A stretch of DNA of 50,487 nucleotides from a virus, in the IMG/VR virus record IMGVR_UViG_3300021585_000002, positions 1 to 50,487 of that record; one strand, 5' to 3'. Position numbers and translations under genes: made by a program. The notes beneath the pieces are model-generated. The model was not told the origin of the DNA. It saw only the letters and a list, made by a program, of their open reading frames with translations, and ran no database searches. Below, piece by piece: positions 42,125-50,487 of the stretch (positions are counted from its first letter, which is position 1; every line of letters begins with the position of its first letter).

Positions 42125-43690
42125 ATGTACGCAGCACAGCAATCCTCAATCGATCCGGCCCTGGCCGCGCTGATGCAAACAGCGCAGATGGTGACGCCTG
42201 ACAACACGCCGACCGTCGCGGCTCAGGTGGCGCAAGCAGCTAAACAGAAGATGGCCCCTCAGGGCATCGCTCAAGGCATGCCTGAGGCTCAGGAAGACTT
42301 CCAAGCTGCTATGCCGTCCATGATGCGCAACATGCAGCAGCAGCAGATGCAGCAGATGGTTAAACAGGCCATGCAGCCACAGCCTGCTGGGATTGAAGGT
42401 TTACCCGCGCCCAACATGCAAAACATGGCAGAGGGCGGTGTTGTTGGTTTTGCTGGTGACGAATTTGGTTCATATGTGTCAGAGGATGTCGCCCTTGATG
42501 AGTTGCGTGTAGCAGAAGCCAAGCGCAAGCGCGAAGATGCAGAGCGCCGTCGGCAGTTTGAGTTTCTTGAAGGCGCGGGTGCGCCTCAAGCTGCACAGTA
42601 TCGAGAGCCTGTGAGAGCAGCACAACCTGCAGCACAACCTGCAGCCAAACCTGCAGCGCCGCCTGCTGCTGAGTCCAAGCCGCAATCTAAACCGCAGACA
42701 AGACCTCAGGCTGCTCCGCAAGCTGCACAACCGGCAGCCGGTATAGAGCAGTTGGTGGAGCCCAAGTTCCGTGGAGAGGGCATTCCAACCGCTGGTCAAG
42801 GGATCATGACAGAAGCGCAAGATTCCGTTAAACGATTGCGCGACATTGAAGAGGCTCGTTCGGCAGCCAGAGCCAAGATGCCTGACCTGAACGAACGCGG
42901 CATCGCTGCTCTGCAAAGGGCGGAGGCAGAGCGTAAACGGCTTGGTGAGGTTGACCGCTCAGATGATGAGCGCCGTCGTTGGGCTGGTGTGTTCCGTGGC
43001 TGGGGCGGTGATCGTGATGCGTATGACCGCGTCTTGACTGGAATTGCCAGCCGGGACAGCGCAGCCAACCAAGCTCAATTGCAGTTTGATCAAGCGCAGA
43101 TCAAGTTGCAGCAGGCTCAACAGGCAGAGGCTTTGGGTCAGTTTGACCGCAAGGCGGCACTTGAGAAGGAAGCTGCGGAGTTGATGACCAAGGCACGCAA
43201 GAACGCCTTGGATGCTCAGCAGATTGCAGCCAATTTGGCAACAAGTCAGTTTGCCACCGAGGCCAATCTCTTCAACACTAAGAGCAGTGCCCAGCAGCGT
43301 GGACTTGATCGTGAGCAGCAAGCCAAGTTTGAAACTGAAAAGTTAAAAATTGAAGGAGCAAAGCTCAAGCAACAGGCCGAGCAAAACAATCAGATGAAGC
43401 TGGCTAATCTAATTAACTCTGCAAACATCACTGTAAACAGTGCCGTAGAAAAGATGGAGAAGGCACTTGATGCCAAGTATCCGCAAATGACATACATCAA
43501 AACGATGTCGCCAAAGCAGATACAAGATGATCCAAGATCATCTGTCTTATACGAGACGTATAACAATGAGAGAAACTCTTTGTATAAGCAAATGGTTGAG
43601 CCCGCTGTGATGGAACGAAACAGATTGGCTGCGCAGGTTGGCGGAGGTAACATCACGCGGTACGATGCTCAGGGCAACCTTGTTAGGTAA
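42125..43690 (+). CDS. Coiled-coil virion protein, probably ejected
   Basis: The 521-residue protein is helical and charged. It has a Gln/Met-rich N-terminal segment (MRNMQQQQMQQMVKQAMQPQ, about 60-80), the MAEGGVVGFAGDE element (near 100-112), a Pro/Ala/Gln linker (about 150-205) and a long coiled coil (about 210-440), then a globular end. This pattern is like internal head proteins of short-tailed phages that enter the cell. A GAGGAATAG leader precedes the ATG. It directly precedes the giant gene. Confidence 0.6.
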   Translation: MYAAQQSSIDPALAALMQTAQMVTPDNTPTVAAQVAQAAKQKMAPQGIAQGMPEAQEDFQAAMPSMMRNMQQQQMQQMVKQAMQPQPAGIEGLPAPNMQNMAEGGVVGFAGDEFGSYVSEDVALDELRVAEAKRKREDAERRRQFEFLEGAGAPQAAQYREPVRAAQPAAQPAAKPAAPPAAESKPQSKPQTRPQAAPQAAQPAAGIEQLVEPKFRGEGIPTAGQGIMTEAQDSVKRLRDIEEARSAARAKMPDLNERGIAALQRAEAERKRLGEVDRSDDERRRWAGVFRGWGGDRDAYDRVLTGIASRDSAANQAQLQFDQAQIKLQQAQQAEALGQFDRKAALEKEAAELMTKARKNALDAQQIAANLATSQFATEANLFNTKSSAQQRGLDREQQAKFETEKLKIEGAKLKQQAEQNNQMKLANLINSANITVNSAVEKMEKALDAKYPQMTYIKTMSPKQIQDDPRSSVLYETYNNERNSLYKQMVEPAVMERNRLAAQVGGGNITRYDAQGNLVR

Positions 43691-43695
43691 TCCAT

Positions 43696-46600
43696 ATGGC
43701 TATTCGCATCCAGCTTTTTGATGGGTCGCTTCTTGAGTTCCCTGATAACACCCCTCAGGATGTTATTGATCGAGTAGCCAAGCAAGAAACACTGGCCCGT
43801 CAGCCCGCTCCGCAACCTCGACCTGTCATTGAGCCCCCTAAGAAAGAGGGGGTGATGGCTGCGTTTGGCAAAGGGCTAGAAAGCCTGCTGGGCTCTAGCC
43901 GCACTGCCGTTGGTGCGTTTACAGGATCTCCTGAAGAAGCTGCCCTGGCTGCTCTGGAGAGGCAGAAGCAGTCTCCCTACGCCGACCAAGTCAGCTTAGA
44001 GAAGGTCTCAGAGGCTGCTAAACGAGGCCTGCTGCCCGCCGCTGGTGAGGTCGCTAGGCAGGTGCCTCTGGCTATTGCTGAGCAGGCTCCGAACGTCCTG
44101 GCAACACTTGGTTCTGCCAAGGCTGGCTCTTTGCTTGGCGCAAAGCTGGGGACGGCTGTCGCGCCTGGAGTTGGCACAGTAGTTGGAGGTATCGGCGGTG
44201 GCATCTTGGGAGCGCTTACCCCGTCTTTGCTCCAGCAGTTTGGCGGGAACATCCAGCGTCAAGCCCAAGAGCAGCAAGCTCAAGGCAAGCCCATCGACAT
44301 CAGCAGGACATCAGCAGGCTTGGCTGCTGTGCCCCAGGCAGGTCTTGATGTTGCCGCATCCCTAATCCCACTGGGCAGGACGTTTGCTGGCAAGGTTCTA
44401 GGCCCGCAAGTTGAAGAACTGTTGAAACGCGGGTCAGTTGAGGGCGCAGAGCGTTTAGCTCGTGAGAGCCTGCCCACTGTGTTGGGCAAGGGTGCTGCGA
44501 TCAGCATCGCTACTGAAGTCCCGACCGAAGTTATCCAGACCATGCTTGAGCGCTCTCAGGCTGGTCTTGCCCTGACCACCCCGGATGCTTTGGCTGAGTA
44601 TGGCAATGTGGCATACCAAGCTGGTCTACTTGCGCCTATTGGTGCTGTGGGTCGTGTGGGTGAGCGTGCTGCAGCGCGGAGTGAAGCTCTTCTGCCCGGT
44701 CAACGCCGTGGTGAGTCCGATATGGACTTCGCCAACCGGCTGAGTCAAGAGATCGGGAATGATCGTGCTTATGTTGCAATGCAGCAAGCAGAGCAGGCAG
44801 AAGCCGCTAAGCGTCAAGCTGCACTGGAGCAGATGAAACAGGCCATCGGTGATGGCTTGCTGACGCCCGAGGTGGTTAAACAGTGGGGCTTTGGGAAAGG
44901 CTCCATCTTTGATTCCCTGGTCAACAAGAACCTGAGCAATCCTGAGGATGCGTCCTTTGTGGCCGATGTCTTGGCCGCGTACCGGCCTAAGGCTCACCCC
45001 AATACGCAGGTCAAGATTGATGATGCGCTGGCTGGCATTGAAGCCATGTTTGGTGCCAAGCCAACCTCGCAAACTGAAGGAGCAGCAGATGTTGGAACGG
45101 CTATCACCGAACCAAGTGGAGCGGGCGTTCAAGTGGCTGGCGAGCCCAGTGCAGGAGCCACCACCCCAAGACTTGGAGCCCCTGAACCAGCAGGAGTGGT
45201 TCCTCCTGTCGAGGATGCTAGACAACCTGCTGGAGGAGCAGAAGCAGCACCGCCTGCAGTAGCTCCGCCTCTTGCGCTGCCTGCGCCTGTTGAGCCTGAA
45301 GTAGTTACTCCTGCCGCAGAAGCCGTCACGCCGCCAACAGAGCCGGTTGTTGAAACGCCTGCTGCTGAGAAGCCCGTTGAAGCGCCGGCTGCTCAGAAAC
45401 CTGCTGTTGAGTTGCCCAAGTCATTGCAGGATATGTCTCCTGCAAACAGGCAGTTGTATGAGCTTGATCGCAACATAGAAGAAGCGAAGACTCCTGCATC
45501 TGGTATTGACTGGGAAATCAAGGACACGCTTGCCCCAGAAGAGAGGGGCATGACATTTGAAAGCGCGACCGACCAGCTTAACTCGTACTTGGCTGGCATC
45601 AAAGATCTTGACGGTAAGCTACGCAGTGGCAACAGGACTGGCTCCACCCCAGGTCGTTTGATTGAGATGTGGAAAAACGCTTCGCAAACGCAGGCGTTTA
45701 TAGAGCAGCAGAAACAACAGAAACCCGAGCTTTGGGCGAACTATCAAGCTCGTCAAGCTGATGTTGCCAATCTCAAGGAGGGTGATGCAGTTATCACGCC
45801 CAATGGCGAACAAGCCATCCTTGATAAGAAGTTCCCAAAGAACTGGCGAGTTAAGCTCCCCAATGAAGAGATGCGGCTGTACCCGCCAACCAGCTTTAGA
45901 CGCGCAGAGCCTGCCGCTAAGCTATCGGCAGCACAGATCCCCAAGTACAAGATTGTTCAAACGCAAGTCGAGGGTTTGGACGGCAAGATCAAACGCGCCT
46001 GGAATGTTGTTGATGCCAAGGACGACTACATACAAGACACGTTTGATACGCGGGCAGAAGCTCAAGACTGGGTCCGTGGCGTAAAGGAAAGAGCAGCCAA
46101 GCCATCACTGGCTGAAGAAGCCAAGCCGCTGCCCATCACACCCGAGATACAGGAAAAGATTGATCAACTTGAGAAGGTTCTCAAGAAGATCATGAACAAG
46201 TACGGCCTGAAGGATGTTGCCCTCAAGCTGATCGACAACATGAAGGCAGAAGGCGAGTACGCACAGAGCGTGGTTCGTCTGGCCCTGGATGCTGTAAACC
46301 CGGTGCAGGCCTTGAGGCATGAGTCCATCCATGCTCTGAAGGAACTGGGCTTCTTCTCTCCACAACAATGGGCAGCACTTGAAAAGCAAGCCAAGAGCAA
46401 GTGGATTGATCAGTACCTTAAGACCAAGAACATCAACAAGGAAGACCTAGAGGAGGGCCAGAAGTCCCGCTATGACGCATACATGGAGCTTTACAAGGGC
46501 GACATGGACGCGATCATTGAAGAGGCAATTGCTGATGCCTTTGGGGACTTTGATGTAAACAAGGCTCCTCCGGGCCTGATGCAAGCCATCCTGACCCGGC

Positions 46601-49600
46601 TGCGTAACTTCTTTGATGCGGTCAAGACTGCCTTTGGTGGTGAAGTCACCGCAGAGCAAGTGTTCCGTAAGGTTGAGAAGGGTGCTCTGAAGGCGGAGGC
46701 TAAGGCAGAAGCTGCCCCGGCTAAACAAAGTTTGCGTGAAGTTCCTCTGTCCACTCGTGGGTTGATGGAAGTTCAGCCCATCGTAGCGATGCAGGAGCTT
46801 GGGCTCAAAACAGATGCTGTCCGCAAGCCGGGTGGCATTGAGTTGTTTAACGATGTCCGCTCCATCGCTCTTGCACTTAATCAAGACACCATCCGAAACA
46901 AGGGCAAGATCGCCAAGACCGATACCTCATTGACCTCGGAAAAAGAACTTGCGAGGGCAATGGTTGATGAGATTGGCTACCAGCTAAAAGCAACTGCAGG
47001 GACCGGCACTGGCAAAGGTTGGTACTCGGACAACTATCCCAAGGCAGTTAAGAAGCTGGGCAAGCTGTTCCCAGAGCTTGAGACAGATCCATATGCCAGA
47101 ACTGTTTTCTCTGCATTGGTTGCTATTACCTCCAATGGCGAGAAAGTATCTCTCAACGTAAAGAACGCCATTAAGCTCTACGAAGACATTCGTATGGGCA
47201 AAGACCCGCGTAATATTGGTTCTCGCCGCAAAACTGCACTGGATAATAACATTGCAGTTGTCATGCAGCTAATGAAGCAATATGGTCCCACTGGAATGCG
47301 CAATGAATTATTGCGTGAGATTACAGTTAAGGACATGAACGCTATCCTGCGTTCACGCGGAGAAAAGCCCGATACCTCTTATCTTGCGGATACCAAAGTA
47401 CCTGCTGCGGCATTGTATTTCGGGCCAAAGCTAGGCGCATTCTTCTCCAATCTTGAAGGCGCAGAGGGCTATCTGACGATGGATATGTGGTGGACCCGGA
47501 CGGTTAACCGCATGCGTGGGCAGTTGGAATCAAAGGCCACCGAAGCGTCCATCAAGAAGTTTGCCGCGATGATGGATAAGCCAAATGCCACCCGAGATGA
47601 GGTGGTGGCGGCAACCATCCCGCTGCGTAACAAATATGAAGAGTTTGGCTGGCACACTGAACTAGAAGAGTTAGTGGGCCGCAAAGAGCCAGCAGAAGAT
47701 AAGGACAAGCCAGCCTGGACGGCAAGGGCGAAGCGTCAAGCTGGCCCCGCATATGAAGCTCTCTTGTTTGAACATCGTCTTGAGAAGATGGCTAACACCA
47801 TCTACAAGAACGAGTATGAGTTGCTGGAAGAGGCTCCGTTTACATCCACCGACCGAGAGTTCATGTACCGCACGGCTAGGCGGACTCAGAGCCTGCTCAA
47901 GGCCGAAGGCATTAACCTGTCACTAGCAGACATCCAGGCCGCTCTCTGGTACTACGAGAAGCGTCTGTATCAACATTTGAGTGGAAGGAAAGCAGATGAC
48001 ATCGGATACGACGAAGCCATCACCCAACTCGCAGGGGAAAGTACTCGACCCGCAGGACCCTCTGTGGTCTTCGCTGGACAACCTGTTTCTGGGGCTGGAG
48101 CCACAGGAGCGGGCGCAGCAGTTGCTGGAGTTAGTGCGCAGCCTGTCCAGCTAAAGCCAAGCCTGCGTGAAAAAGCATCCTGGGATGACAAGCGCATTGA
48201 GCGTTTAATTGATCAATACGGCTACACCGATGGGCGTACCTACGGTATTGCTGCGTATGTAAACCCGGAAGAGTTTGTCCGCGCAACCACTCCGTCCAAA
48301 GAGTTTGCCGATGAACTCAAGGCAGAGGCTGGGGCACTTGACCGCGATCAGATAGCCAAAGAAACTCAAACGCCATTCTTGGAATGGGACATTGAGAAGG
48401 GCGTCATCGTTGGTCATGAAGGCAGGCATCGTATGTCTGCGCTTTCTGCTGAAGGTGTTGAGTCTGCCCCGGTCGTGCTGTACGTCAAGGATCGGTATGG
48501 CTCTAAAAAGCCGGATCAGTATGAGCGCCAGGATTCTGTATCCATCAAGGGGCAGAAATTCCAAGACGGTGTTGGCAGACCTCTGACGGCCACCAACCTG
48601 ATTCCACTTGAGTACAGGCAGGCCAAGTCACTGAGAGAAGAATTTGCCGCAGCGGCTGGTGTTAAGTACAGCCTGCGCGTAAACATCCCGGCAAGCGCAC
48701 GCGCACGGGTTGTTGCCACTATTGCCTCCCGTCAAGAGAAGGGCTTTGTTGAGCGCCTCATGGAGGCGATCTCTCCAACGTCCTACTCCGACTTCCGTGC
48801 CCAGGCTCTGAACCGCTACAACCAGCTTGGTGTTTACGACAAGATCCGCGCCAAGAAGATGGGTGGTGCTGCGCTGCTTGCTGATTCCAGCGCTGAGTCT
48901 GCTGCCCTGCTGTCTGACCTGGGTGCTGGTCTAACCGCTTCCGCGCTGGGTGTGCATGACCGGATGGGTGGCATTCCTGTGTTCAGGAACGGTATCACCA
49001 TCATCAGCAACCAAAACGGCACGATCAAAGGCCCGACCGCGATCTTTGCCCCGTTGGCTGCTGATCCGGCTCATTATCAGGACTATCAGTTCTGGGCTGG
49101 CGTGAAGCGTGGTTCGCGCTACATGCAAAACCCACAAGGCAAGTACGAAGAGAAACTGTTTACACCATCAGACGTCAAAGAGGCGGAAGTAATTCGCAAG
49201 GCATACCTCAAGGCGGGGATTGACTTTGAGGCCATGCAAAAGGAGTGGATCAAGTACAACGACGGTCTCGTCCAGTACATGGTCGATACCGGCGTGCTCT
49301 CACAGGAGCGTGCTGACCTGTACCGTAAACACGCAGACTATCTGCCCTTCTATCGGCAGATGGACGGCAGAGAGACCATTGGCCCGAAGGTTTTCCAAGC
49401 CATCTCTGGTGTCAAGCCGCCTAAAGCCGCTAAGGGTGGAGAGGCCCTGCTTGATGACTTTTTAGAAAACATTGTCCGCAACACTCAGTCTGCGATCCAG
49501 GCTGGCGTCAAGAATGTCGCAGCCCAAAGAGCCGCCAAGGTGGCTATGGACATCGGCATGGCATCGCGGCTGGGCTTCAAGTCCTCCGCAGCCGGAACCT

Positions 49601-50487
49601 TTGATGTTCTGGAGAACGGTCAGGTTGTCACGTACCAATCAAAGGATGAGCTTTTCATCAACGCCATCAAGAGCCTTGGTATTCCTGACCTGCCGTTTAT
49701 AGGACTGTTGTCTGGCCCCGCGAACTTGCTTCGCAATCTGGTAACCAAAGACCCAGGCTTCATGCTTGCCAACCTGATGCGTGACTCAATGTCCGCATGG
49801 GTTACCTCCGGCGTGAAGATGACCCCGATGGTAAACACCTTCACCAACTTTGGTGCTGCTATCGCAGGCAAAGACCCGGCCTTCCAAGCTCTGATGAACG
49901 CAGGCATTTTGGGTGGCTATGAGTTCTCGCAGAACGTGGAGCAGAGCGGGCGTGAGTTCGGCAAGGCTCTGAGGAAGCAAGCCAAGATCAAGTCCACCGG
50001 GCTCAAGGGCGCAGCAGAGATGGGCGCTAAGCCGTTTACATCTCTGTGGGATGCGCTGGAGAAAGGTTCCACTGCATCTGACGCAGCCACTCGGATGGAG
50101 GTCTACAAGCGCACGCTGGCCGAGACCAACAACGAAGCAGAGGCTCTGTTTAGAGCGCTTGAGGTGATGAACTTCAACCGTAAAGGATCTTCTGCTGTCG
50201 TAAGAATTCTTACCGCTGCGGTGCCGTTCTTAAACGCACGCATGCAGGGCCTGGATGTTCTGTACCGCGCAGCTTCGGGGCAGATGAACGCTCGTGATGC
50301 AGCGCAGATCCAGAAGCAGTTCTTTGTGCGCGGCGCAATGATTGCATCCTTGTCTGCCGCTTACTGGCTGCTGACGCATGACGATGAGGAATACAAGAAG
50401 CAGGAGCAGGAGACAAGAGACAACTACTGGCTTCTTCCTTCGCTGGGCGTCAAGATCCCGATCCCCTTTGAAATCGGTGTGTTGTTC
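43696..50487 (+). CDS. Giant polyvalent-like protein, incomplete at the window end
   Basis: The open frame runs without stop for 2264 codons to the last base. It starts MAIRIQLFDGSLLEFPD, an N-terminal pattern of phage virion proteins. Residues about 105-235 are Ala/Gly-rich with hydrophobic stretches. A metallopeptidase-like site HESIH (875-879) is followed 63 residues later by EEAIADAF (942-949), a plausible third-ligand element. A second region near 1259-1275 (YLTMDMWWTRTVNRMRG) and the segment GHEGRHRMSAL (1573-1583) recall domains of phage polyvalent proteins; the latter may be ParB-like. The region 1756-2040, including ADLYRKHADYLPFYR (near 1876) and DPGFMLANLMRDSMSAW (2019-2035), resembles LPD38-type polyvalent-associated sequence. 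Polyvalent proteins are delivered with phage DNA to counter host defences. Domain names are from memory and need a profile search. Confidence 0.7.
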   Translation, partial: MAIRIQLFDGSLLEFPDNTPQDVIDRVAKQETLARQPAPQPRPVIEPPKKEGVMAAFGKGLESLLGSSRTAVGAFTGSPEEAALAALERQKQSPYADQVSLEKVSEAAKRGLLPAAGEVARQVPLAIAEQAPNVLATLGSAKAGSLLGAKLGTAVAPGVGTVVGGIGGGILGALTPSLLQQFGGNIQRQAQEQQAQGKPIDISRTSAGLAAVPQAGLDVAASLIPLGRTFAGKVLGPQVEELLKRGSVEGAERLARESLPTVLGKGAAISIATEVPTEVIQTMLERSQAGLALTTPDALAEYGNVAYQAGLLAPIGAVGRVGERAAARSEALLPGQRRGESDMDFANRLSQEIGNDRAYVAMQQAEQAEAAKRQAALEQMKQAIGDGLLTPEVVKQWGFGKGSIFDSLVNKNLSNPEDASFVADVLAAYRPKAHPNTQVKIDDALAGIEAMFGAKPTSQTEGAADVGTAITEPSGAGVQVAGEPSAGATTPRLGAPEPAGVVPPVEDARQPAGGAEAAPPAVAPPLALPAPVEPEVVTPAAEAVTPPTEPVVETPAAEKPVEAPAAQKPAVELPKSLQDMSPANRQLYELDRNIEEAKTPASGIDWEIKDTLAPEERGMTFESATDQLNSYLAGIKDLDGKLRSGNRTGSTPGRLIEMWKNASQTQAFIEQQKQQKPELWANYQARQADVANLKEGDAVITPNGEQAILDKKFPKNWRVKLPNEEMRLYPPTSFRRAEPAAKLSAAQIPKYKIVQTQVEGLDGKIKRAWNVVDAKDDYIQDTFDTRAEAQDWVRGVKERAAKPSLAEEAKPLPITPEIQEKIDQLEKVLKKIMNKYGLKDVALKLIDNMKAEGEYAQSVVRLALDAVNPVQALRHESIHALKELGFFSPQQWAALEKQAKSKWIDQYLKTKNINKEDLEEGQKSRYDAYMELYKGDMDAIIEEAIADAFGDFDVNKAPPGLMQAILTRLRNFFDAVKTAFGGEVTAEQVFRKVEKGALKAEAKAEAAPAKQSLREVPLSTRGLMEVQPIVAMQELGLKTDAVRKPGGIELFNDVRSIALALNQDTIRNKGKIAKTDTSLTSEKELARAMVDEIGYQLKATAGTGTGKGWYSDNYPKAVKKLGKLFPELETDPYARTVFSALVAITSNGEKVSLNVKNAIKLYEDIRMGKDPRNIGSRRKTALDNNIAVVMQLMKQYGPTGMRNELLREITVKDMNAILRSRGEKPDTSYLADTKVPAAALYFGPKLGAFFSNLEGAEGYLTMDMWWTRTVNRMRGQLESKATEASIKKFAAMMDKPNATRDEVVAATIPLRNKYEEFGWHTELEELVGRKEPAEDKDKPAWTARAKRQAGPAYEALLFEHRLEKMANTIYKNEYELLEEAPFTSTDREFMYRTARRTQSLLKAEGINLSLADIQAALWYYEKRLYQHLSGRKADDIGYDEAITQLAGESTRPAGPSVVFAGQPVSGAGATGAGAAVAGVSAQPVQLKPSLREKASWDDKRIERLIDQYGYTDGRTYGIAAYVNPEEFVRATTPSKEFADELKAEAGALDRDQIAKETQTPFLEWDIEKGVIVGHEGRHRMSALSAEGVESAPVVLYVKDRYGSKKPDQYERQDSVSIKGQKFQDGVGRPLTATNLIPLEYRQAKSLREEFAAAAGVKYSLRVNIPASARARVVATIASRQEKGFVERLMEAISPTSYSDFRAQALNRYNQLGVYDKIRAKKMGGAALLADSSAESAALLSDLGAGLTASALGVHDRMGGIPVFRNGITIISNQNGTIKGPTAIFAPLAADPAHYQDYQFWAGVKRGSRYMQNPQGKYEEKLFTPSDVKEAEVIRKAYLKAGIDFEAMQKEWIKYNDGLVQYMVDTGVLSQERADLYRKHADYLPFYRQMDGRETIGPKVFQAISGVKPPKAAKGGEALLDDFLENIVRNTQSAIQAGVKNVAAQRAAKVAMDIGMASRLGFKSSAAGTFDVLENGQVVTYQSKDELFINAIKSLGIPDLPFIGLLSGPANLLRNLVTKDPGFMLANLMRDSMSAWVTSGVKMTPMVNTFTNFGAAIAGKDPAFQALMNAGILGGYEFSQNVEQSGREFGKALRKQAKIKSTGLKGAAEMGAKPFTSLWDALEKGSTASDAATRMEVYKRTLAETNNEAEALFRALEVMNFNRKGSSAVVRILTAAVPFLNARMQGLDVLYRAASGQMNARDAAQIQKQFFVRGAMIASLSAAYWLLTHDDEEYKKQEQETRDNYWLLPSLGVKIPIPFEIGVLF

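Noticed and set aside
48415-48429. Second HExxH (HEGRH) in the giant protein as another metallopeptidase
   Set aside because: The surrounding sequence looks like a ParB-type motif, with no downstream third-ligand element seen.
1-50487. tRNA, rRNA, integrase, transposase
   Set aside because: None was recognised on reading; a tRNA scan was not possible, so a single tRNA could have been missed.

Overview
The window is a 50.5 kb piece of a tailed double-stranded DNA phage, almost certainly a short-tailed (podovirus-type) virus. It carries both terminase subunits, a P22-like portal, a scaffold-like protein, a coat protein, adaptor-like connector genes, many fibre and adhesin genes and a lysis cassette. 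No tape-measure, tail-tube or sheath gene was found. No integrase, replication gene, rRNA or tRNA was recognised. Base composition is moderately GC-rich. The style of the virion proteins (Gly-Gly-rich small basic proteins, polyvalent giant protein, P22-type connector) resembles environmental phages of aquatic Proteobacteria. The host cannot be fixed from the sequence. Both edges cut genes.

Layout. 1-655: leftward genes (a trace of one and an SprT-like zinc protein). 656-1132: a divergent intergenic region with tandem repeats and four perfect DnaA boxes, possibly a replication origin. Everything to the right is on the + strand. 1.1-10.0 kb: packaging and head module (TerS, a small gene, a LexA-like DNA-binding protein, TerL, portal, a GroES-like protein, scaffold, head proteins, coat protein), closed by a clear terminator at 10.05 kb. 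10.2-17.0 kb: minor virion and fibre genes, including one broken by an 89-bp tandem duplication, a glycosyltransferase and methyltransferase pair, and a 22-residue-repeat protein. 17.0-21.2 kb: starts with a good sigma70-like promoter and holds a cluster of very small Lys/Gly-rich proteins, three of which share a C-terminal tag, followed by connector genes. 21.2-31.1 kb: tail and adhesin region, with a 1295-residue repeat protein, a fibre, two Gly-rich adhesins and a tail assembly chaperone. 31.1-33.0 kb: lysis (two membrane proteins, a GIY-YIG endonuclease and a GH24 endolysin). 33.0-50.5 kb: large virion proteins, probably including ejected ones, ending in an incomplete polypeptide of more than 2264 residues with a metallopeptidase-like HExxH motif and regions resembling phage polyvalent proteins.

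How it works together. Genes are tightly packed, often overlapping by 4 bases (ATGA or GTGA), which suggests long coupled late transcripts. TerS and TerL package DNA through the portal into a shell built by coat and scaffold. The adaptor-like proteins close the head and carry a short tail bearing fibres and adhesins. The large proteins at the right are likely carried in the particle and injected. Holin and endolysin release the progeny.

The observations most worth following are the frame-breaking 89-bp duplication, the shared C-terminal tag, the iteron/DnaA-box region, the roughly threefold excess of GTTTAC/GTAAAC, the two repeat-built virion proteins with diversified codons, and the giant polyvalent-like protein.
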